Below, piece by piece: positions 5,330-9,609 of a stretch of DNA of 9,609 bases. The notes under the pieces were generated by a model that worked only from the letters and a program-made list of their open reading frames with translations, did not search any database and was not told the DNA's origin. Position 1 is the first letter of the stretch; each line of letters begins with the position of its first letter. The position numbers and the translations under genes are program-made. Source of the stretch: Chloroflexota bacterium. Lineage in GTDB: Bacteria; Chloroflexota; Dehalococcoidia; UBA2979. The stretch spans positions 1 to 9,609 of the forward strand of contig CANFFZ010000079.1 of NCBI GenBank assembly GCA_947446155.1, written 5' to 3'.

Positions 5330-6313
5330 ATGACCGAGACGTTCAGGCGCTATACGCAATACGGCACGATCCCCGACTGGCTGGAGACGCGAATAACGAA
5401 CGCGTTGCGGGACCGCCGCACTCGCCAGGTGGCACTCGGTGCCGATGACCTATCGTCCGGTGCCTTGATGTTCGGGCCTGATGAGTACCCCCTCATGGAC
5501 ATCGACGATGTCGCGAACTTCTCGACGCTCCAGGTGCTCGACCTCAACCCTCAGTCGGGCGTACTCGACATCGACCACGTTGCAGACTTCGGCGCCAACA
5601 CTCCGGGCATCGACCCCGCCATCCCGCTCGATGCGGGACAACCGCCGAGCCCGTTCCTGGGGCTCCCGGGGCCGATCAAGATCAACTGGTGGGGGAACGG
5701 CAAGTTGTTGACCGCGGGGATAGCCGCCGCGGCCGCTACCCTCGTGCTCGTCGGTATCCAGATGCTGCCCGATGACCAGGTCAGCATCGATAGCCCGGAT
5801 GGCACTGTGACCGCTGCTGGTGGCACAGCACCCGCGCTCCCTTCCGCGTCACCGGCGTCGGGCGCTGCGTCACACGAGTTGCGTCTGTCGATCGCCGGGA
5901 GCCTCGGCTTCACGCTCGAGAGTCAGGTCAAGCCGGGCGGCAACCCAAACGTCCGCGTGGAGACGCGCATCTCTTACGGCGTGAAGTTCCACGACTTCGC
6001 CGCTCCGACGCAGCAGTTCGCGACACCCCTCGTCGTCCAGGGTGACATCCGTACCAAGAGCGGTACGAAGTCGTTCGAGGTAAAGACAGGCGAGTTCATC
6101 GATCTGACGACCGGCGCACGCGGCCCCATCACCCCGGAGCTGCTCGCACTGGCCGAGGCAGGCGCGGTGGCCTGGGATCGGGTGATCTTGAAAGCGACTG
6201 AGTCGAACGACGCTTCGCCCGTCACCATCACGGTCCGAGCAGTCGTGGCTCCCGCCGGCCACCGCCTCGACGCAGCGTCCTCGCTGCCGAACACCAAGAC
6301 CCTCGCCCCGTAA
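5330..6313 (+). CDS. Single-pass membrane protein of unknown function
   Basis: A 327-residue protein of no recognised family. Residues 1-120 are a soluble, acidic N-terminal part. It contains an imperfect internal repeat, DIDDVANF (57-64) and DIDHVADF (80-87), spaced 23 residues apart. A single hydrophobic helix follows at about 127-146, rich in Ala/Leu/Val, preceded by WWGNGK. Next come a Gly/Ala/Ser/Pro-rich linker (about 155-182) and a C-terminal domain with beta-like alternation (about 183-310), likely outside the membrane. The layout of cytoplasmic domain, one helix and external domain resembles anti-sigma or mechanosensor proteins only in general shape; no zinc-binding anti-sigma motif or other known signature is present. 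No Shine-Dalgarno sequence is seen before ATG 5330, which sits 3 bp after the stop of the small upstream gene, consistent with coupled translation. GC is lower than in neighbours (34 of 60 bases at 5341-5400). Its TAA is 27 bp from the convergent NuoG-like gene. Confidence 0.75.
   Translation: MTETFRRYTQYGTIPDWLETRITNALRDRRTRQVALGADDLSSGALMFGPDEYPLMDIDDVANFSTLQVLDLNPQSGVLDIDHVADFGANTPGIDPAIPLDAGQPPSPFLGLPGPIKINWWGNGKLLTAGIAAAAATLVLVGIQMLPDDQVSIDSPDGTVTAAGGTAPALPSASPASGAASHELRLSIAGSLGFTLESQVKPGGNPNVRVETRISYGVKFHDFAAPTQQFATPLVVQGDIRTKSGTKSFEVKTGEFIDLTTGARGPITPELLALAEAGAVAWDRVILKATESNDASPVTITVRAVVAPAGHRLDAASSLPNTKTLAP
5498..5590 (+). repeat. Imperfect internal 24-bp coding repeat
   Basis: Bases 5498-5521 and 5567-5590 match at 19 of 24 positions and are in frame, 69 bp apart. 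They encode DIDDVANF and DIDHVADF within the unknown membrane protein. This indicates a small duplicated motif of 23 residues rather than a mobile repeat. Confidence 0.6.
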
Positions 6314-6340
6314 CCGCAGGCCGGGCGGCGCGCGCGAGCC

Positions 6341-8875
6341 CTACGCCGTCTGCAGCGCCCGCACGCGAAGCGCAGCCGTCGAGGCGCCCGCACCCGCCAG
6401 CGGCAGCAGCGCCATCAGCGCCCCACCGTCGTAGTAGTGCGGGACATAAGCAGTGCCAGCGGCGACCCCGTCATCGAGCTTCACCGCGATGCGGATCGAG
6501 GCCGTCCCGTCCGTCAGGTCGACCACGTCGCCTGTCCGGACACCGGATGCCTCCGCGTCACGCGGGTTCAACCAGACGGACTCCTCGCGGTGCAACTTGT
6601 CCGCGTCGTCCGAGTGGATCGAGGCCGCATCCCACGCCGTGTACAGCGACCGCCCCGTCGCGAGCGTGAGCCCGCCAGCACGGGAGACCACCGAGGCCGG
6701 CGCCGGTTGAGCGTTCGAGGTCGTCGATGCCGCGATCAGCGCGCGCACCTGTGCCGGGTTCGCGTCCACCTGCTCCATCGTCGGGTAGCCCGTCGCCGCG
6801 GCCAGCGCCTCGTGCGCCTCCGCAATACCCGAGGGCGCCTCGCGGTCGCCGAAGCGCCCCGCCAGCGCCGCGAGGATCGCAACCCCGTCCGACTCCTGGC
6901 CACGCGCGCGCTGCGCCGAGCGCTGGTGCATCACGCGCCGGTCAGCGTTCGTGATCGTCCCGTCCGTCGCGAAGAACGGCGCCGTCGCCAGCACCACCGT
7001 CCCGTGCTCCGCGACCGTCGAGCGCAGCGAGTCGATCACCACCAGCGCTTCGAGGTTCCCGAGCGCCGCCTCGATCGCCGCGCGGCCGGGCGCGTTCAGC
7101 AGCGGGTTGTCGGCGTGGATCACCAGCGCCTTCACCTCGCCGCGCTGCGCCGCCTCGATGATCTCCGGGAACGACTTGCCGCCCGCACCCGGCACGATCC
7201 CCATGTCGGCAATGCCGAGCACGTTCGCGTCCGTCGGCAGGTAGTGGAACGCAGAGCCCGCCTCCGCGCCGCGTAGCGCGATCGCGAGGTTCACCGCCGC
7301 TGTCGCACCCGCGCCCGCGCGGGCCGCGCCGTCCGCACCGTTCGGCGCGTAGACCACAGCGCCGTTCCCAGCGCCCTTCGCCTTCGCGACCACATCGAGG
7401 GCACGCGCCCAGCCCGCGGCGTCCACGCCCGCCGGCGCAGCGCCACCGTCAGCCAGCCCTTGCAACGCCGCCGCCTCGAGGCCCGGCGCCACGCGCACGA
7501 TGGCTGCGGCCCAGCGGTCGAGGGCAGTCCACTTCGCCGAGACGATGACCACCTGCGCCTTGCGCTTGATCACCGAGTCCTTCAGCCGCAGCGAGACCAC
7601 CTGGTGCGAGTCCTCGACATCGAGGGCGGCCAGCACCACCGTCTGCGCCTGCTCCAGGTCAGTCAGCGAGGCGGGCACACGATCCGTGCCGAACGCCGCG
7701 CGCATCGCCGAGGCGACCGCGCGATGCACCGTGCCGTGCGAGAAGTCGAGGTGCGGCGTGCCGATCGCACGCGCGAGGCGCGCCAGCAGGTACGCCTCTT
7801 CGTTCGTCGCCAGCGGCGAACCGAGGACCGCGATCGCGTTGGCGCCGCTCGAGGTCTTCACCGCGCTCAGCGCGTCCACAGCCGTCGTCAGCGCCTGCTC
7901 GAACACGGCCGGCAGCAGCCTTGACCCCGCGCGCACGAGCGATCGCGTCAGCCGTTCGCGCTCCGCGACCGCGACATAGCCGAAGCGCCCGCGCACACAG
8001 ATCTGGTCGCGCGAGAACGGGTTCAGCCGGTCGGGCCGCACGATGACCGGGCGGTCGTCGGCCGTGCCGTAGGAGATCGTGCAGCCCACGGCGCACGAGT
8101 TGCACGTGGAGTTCGTCCAGTCGTCCGCGCGGCCGATCCACTTGTTCGGCTTCTCCATCAACGTCGCCGTCGGGCAGACATCGATGCACGCGCCGCAGAA
8201 GTTGCAGTCGGATTCGTGGATCGAACCACCCGTGCCGAAGGCGATCATCGTGCGGTGGCCCTTGCCCGAGAGCGCGATCGCGCCCGTGTGCCGCAGGTCG
8301 TCGCAGGCACGCACGCAGCGTGTGCAGAGGATGCACATCTGCGGGTCGAACTCCAGGAACGGGTTGCCGCGGTCCGGCTCCGGGGGCGGCATCTCGTAGT
8401 ACGAGCGCGGCTCACCCACCCACGGCTCCTCGAAGTCGCCCTGGTCCACGATCTCGCACGAGGTCTGCAACTCGCAGCGGTAGTTCTTCGAGCACGTCAG
8501 GCATCGATGTGTCACGACGTCGTCGCGCAGGCAGATGTCGCCCGGCATGCAGTGGACGCGACGGTGACACGTCAGGCAGCGGTCCGGGTGGTTCGCGAGG
8601 ATCAGCGACATCACGGACTGTCGGGTGCGCTGCACCTCGGCGGTCTCGGTGTTCACCACCATGCCGTCCGCCACCTGCGCCACACACGACAATTGCAGCG
8701 TCGTCGGCCGCGCGCCCACGATCTCCACGATGCACGTGCGGCAACCCGCGTACGGGTCCAGCCCGTCGATGTAGCAGAGGTTGGTGATGGCGACGCCGTT
8801 CGCCTTGATCACCTCGACGAGGCGGGCTCCCGCAGGAGCCTCCACGGCCTGGCCGTTGAGTGTGATCTGGACCAC
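6341..8875 (-). CDS. nuoG: NuoG/formate-dehydrogenase-alpha-like iron-sulfur molybdopterin-fold subunit
   Basis: An 844-residue electron-transfer subunit. Numbered from GTG 8875, domains in order are: a [2Fe-2S] domain (Cys34, 45, 48, 64); a His-Cys3 cluster (His96, Cys100, 103, 109); an added cysteine stretch (Cys115, 125, 128, 134, 140); two ferredoxin-type C-x2-C-x2-C-x3-C motifs (Cys181/184/187/191 and 224/227/230/234); the molybdopterin-oxidoreductase [4Fe-4S] motif (Cys258, 261, 265, 293); the large cofactor-fold domain; and a C-terminal dinucleotide-binding-like domain (about 740-840). Two full ferredoxin motifs are as in NAD-dependent formate dehydrogenase alpha subunits. However, the region where those enzymes have catalytic Sec/Cys reads FSHGTVHRAVA (378-388), so it is probably non-catalytic like NuoG. 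GTG 8875 is chosen because GAGGGG lies 8 bases upstream and the protein then begins MVQITLNGQ; GTG 8884 (3 residues longer) is the alternative. It follows nuoI by a short spacer and presumably passes electrons from an NADH-binding subunit toward it. Its stop faces the unknown membrane gene convergently. Confidence 0.88.
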   Translation of the reverse strand: MVQITLNGQAVEAPAGARLVEVIKANGVAITNLCYIDGLDPYAGCRTCIVEIVGARPTTLQLSCVAQVADGMVVNTETAEVQRTRQSVMSLILANHPDRCLTCHRRVHCMPGDICLRDDVVTHRCLTCSKNYRCELQTSCEIVDQGDFEEPWVGEPRSYYEMPPPEPDRGNPFLEFDPQMCILCTRCVRACDDLRHTGAIALSGKGHRTMIAFGTGGSIHESDCNFCGACIDVCPTATLMEKPNKWIGRADDWTNSTCNSCAVGCTISYGTADDRPVIVRPDRLNPFSRDQICVRGRFGYVAVAERERLTRSLVRAGSRLLPAVFEQALTTAVDALSAVKTSSGANAIAVLGSPLATNEEAYLLARLARAIGTPHLDFSHGTVHRAVASAMRAAFGTDRVPASLTDLEQAQTVVLAALDVEDSHQVVSLRLKDSVIKRKAQVVIVSAKWTALDRWAAAIVRVAPGLEAAALQGLADGGAAPAGVDAAGWARALDVVAKAKGAGNGAVVYAPNGADGAARAGAGATAAVNLAIALRGAEAGSAFHYLPTDANVLGIADMGIVPGAGGKSFPEIIEAAQRGEVKALVIHADNPLLNAPGRAAIEAALGNLEALVVIDSLRSTVAEHGTVVLATAPFFATDGTITNADRRVMHQRSAQRARGQESDGVAILAALAGRFGDREAPSGIAEAHEALAAATGYPTMEQVDANPAQVRALIAASTTSNAQPAPASVVSRAGGLTLATGRSLYTAWDAASIHSDDADKLHREESVWLNPRDAEASGVRTGDVVDLTDGTASIRIAVKLDDGVAAGTAYVPHYYDGGALMALLPLAGAGASTAALRVRALQTA
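8493..8578 (-). repeat. Duplicated RCLTC-x5-C cysteine motif in the NuoG-like gene
   Basis: An 11-bp sequence, CACGTCAGGCA, occurs at 8493-8503 and 8568-8578, 75 bp (25 codons) apart. It encodes two copies of RCLTC followed by five residues and a further cysteine (Cys100/103/109 and Cys125/128/134 from GTG 8875). The first copy is the family's His-Cys3 ligand set. Confidence 0.65.
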
Positions 8876-8884
8876 GGTCCCCAC

Positions 8885-8940
8885 CCCTCGATGTCCCGGC
8901 GACGCCTCCCTCGATTGCGAGGTGGCGCCTCAGACGTCAG
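8885..8940 (-). other. nuoI-nuoG spacer with an imperfect hairpin
   Basis: The spacer holds CCTCG (8909-8913) and CGAGG (8918-8922) around a 4-nt loop. The stem can be extended through CGCC (8903-8906) with GGCG (8924-8927) after a small internal loop. It has no T-run, so it is more likely an mRNA stability or processing stem than a terminator. The Shine-Dalgarno sequence for the NuoG-like gene lies at its downstream end. Confidence 0.4.
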
Positions 8941-9525
8941 TTAGTGCTTGTGCCCAGCCGAGTGCGTAGCCCCGTCGCGGTCGAGCTTACCCGGCAACTT
9001 CTGCGGCCCGAACGGCCCGTCTATCCCCGCCACCTCGACGCGTGAACGCGCCGTCGGCATCGAGGTCGTCAACGGCTGCCGGTCCTGCGTCTGCCCGTTC
9101 GGGTAACGCCCACCGGTCTCGCCGAGGTACCGCTGCGCCTCAGCGGTCAGCGTCTCGCGGTCGCGGTACATCGTCTCGAAAACGTACACCGCATCGTCGT
9201 ATCGCCCACCGGACTGGATCGCCTGGTACGGGCACGCCTCCGTGCAAAGGCCGCAGTACATGCAGATGCGGAAGTCGATCTCGTAGCGGTCGATGTTCAG
9301 CGTGCCGTCGGCGCGAGGGCTGGTCTGGACCAGAATGCAGCCGTCCGGGCAGGCCTGCGCGCACGTGGAGCAGCCGGTACAGCGCTCCTCGAACCACAGC
9401 AGATTCGTGCGGGCGCGCACAGGCACCTCGCGCTGCTGTTCCGGGTAGTTCACGGTGATGGCCGGGCGCACGACGTGCCGGAGCGTCACAAGCATCCCAC
9501 GGGCGATGCCGAGTCCGTACGCCAC
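8941..9525 (-). CDS. nuoI: NADH-quinone oxidoreductase subunit I-like 2[4Fe-4S] protein
   Basis: A 194-residue peripheral membrane subunit of complex I type, carrying the N6a and N6b clusters that lead electrons to quinone. The family N-terminus is clear: ARGMLVTLRHVVRPAITVNYP (8-28) is the membrane-contacting segment. Two ferredoxin motifs follow, Cys49/52/55/59 (CTGCSTCAQACP) and Cys88/91/94/98 (CMYCGLCTEACP), with spacing and the adjacent FETMYRDRE segment (116-124) typical of NuoI. The C-terminal 70 or so residues are hydrophilic, variable, and end His-Lys-His. The GTG at 9523-9525 is preceded by GAGG five bases upstream; an in-frame TGA at 9532-9534 excludes a longer protein. It is followed 56-65 bp later by the NuoG-like gene, an order unlike the usual nuoG-H-I. 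Other complex I genes would have to be left of the operon start, outside the window. Confidence 0.93.
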   Translation of the reverse strand: MAYGLGIARGMLVTLRHVVRPAITVNYPEQQREVPVRARTNLLWFEERCTGCSTCAQACPDGCILVQTSPRADGTLNIDRYEIDFRICMYCGLCTEACPYQAIQSGGRYDDAVYVFETMYRDRETLTAEAQRYLGETGGRYPNGQTQDRQPLTTSMPTARSRVEVAGIDGPFGPQKLPGKLDRDGATHSAGHKH

Positions 9526-9609
9526 GACGCCTCATTCCCTCGGCGAGCCGCCATTCGAGGCACCCCGCCACCGCGCGCGAGCATATCCGAGCCCCGCCCC
9601 GCGCGATAC
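9526..9609 (-). other. Upstream edge with no recognised gene
   Basis: These 84 bases precede nuoI on the minus strand. All three minus frames were read and none gives a recognisable C-terminus, although the frame ending at TGA 9532-9534 is open to the window edge. It could be the tail of an upstream gene or the nuoI promoter. A TATGCT hexamer near 9580 is a weak -10 candidate. Confidence 0.3.

Noticed and set aside
6314..6340. Bidirectional terminator between the convergent membrane-protein and NuoG-like genes
   Set aside because: The 27-bp gap is GC-rich with no clear long stem or T-run.
1..9609. CRISPR array, tRNA, rRNA, insertion sequence or prophage
   Set aside because: No regularly spaced repeats, cloverleaf, rRNA-like stretch, transposase motifs or terminal inverted repeats were seen.

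Overview
This is a very GC-rich, gene-dense bacterial window. Most genes lie on the minus strand, several with 4-bp ATGA start/stop overlaps. No rRNA, tRNA, CRISPR array, transposase or phage gene is visible. The mix of genes (an iron-sulfur-rich NuoG/formate-dehydrogenase-like protein beside NuoI, a DUF429 protein, a free-standing Lon substrate-binding domain and an orotate phosphoribosyltransferase-like enzyme) would fit a high-GC Chloroflexota-type organism. That placement is an inference from general resemblance, and no taxonomic marker is present.

Layout. Positions 1-2019 hold a minus-strand operon of three genes, each overlapping the next by 4 bp: a DUF429 RNase H-fold protein, a D-2-hydroxyacid dehydrogenase of the glyoxylate/hydroxypyruvate reductase group, and a 5'-end fragment of an orotate phosphoribosyltransferase that leaves the window at its left edge. 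A 111-bp divergent spacer (2020-2130) contains a perfect 10-bp direct repeat. It separates this operon from a plus-strand single-domain rhodanese (2131-2472). The rhodanese stop codon interlocks with the stop of a convergent minus-strand sensor protein (2469 to about 4016), forming CTAG. The sensor has PAS-like, GAF-like, HisKA and receiver regions but no ATPase domain, and an in-frame TGA sits just before its PAS-like start. A 180-bp noncoding stretch after that carries an inverted pair of DnaA-box-like sites. A Lon N-terminal-domain protein follows (4202-4861, minus).

Positions 5048-6313 hold two coupled plus-strand genes of unknown function. They have lower GC than their neighbours, and the second encodes a single-pass membrane protein. 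From 6341 to 9525 (minus) lie a nuoI-like gene and, downstream of it, a large NuoG/FdhA-like gene. Together they look like the iron-sulfur electron wire of a complex I-type or formate-dehydrogenase-type oxidoreductase. The large subunit has a duplicated cysteine motif and no cysteine or selenocysteine at the position where formate dehydrogenases carry their active-site residue.

No clearly new defence or mobile system is visible. The most unusual objects are the sensor without a kinase domain, the uncharacterised membrane gene pair, the extra cysteine cluster in the NuoG-like protein and the DnaA-box pair.
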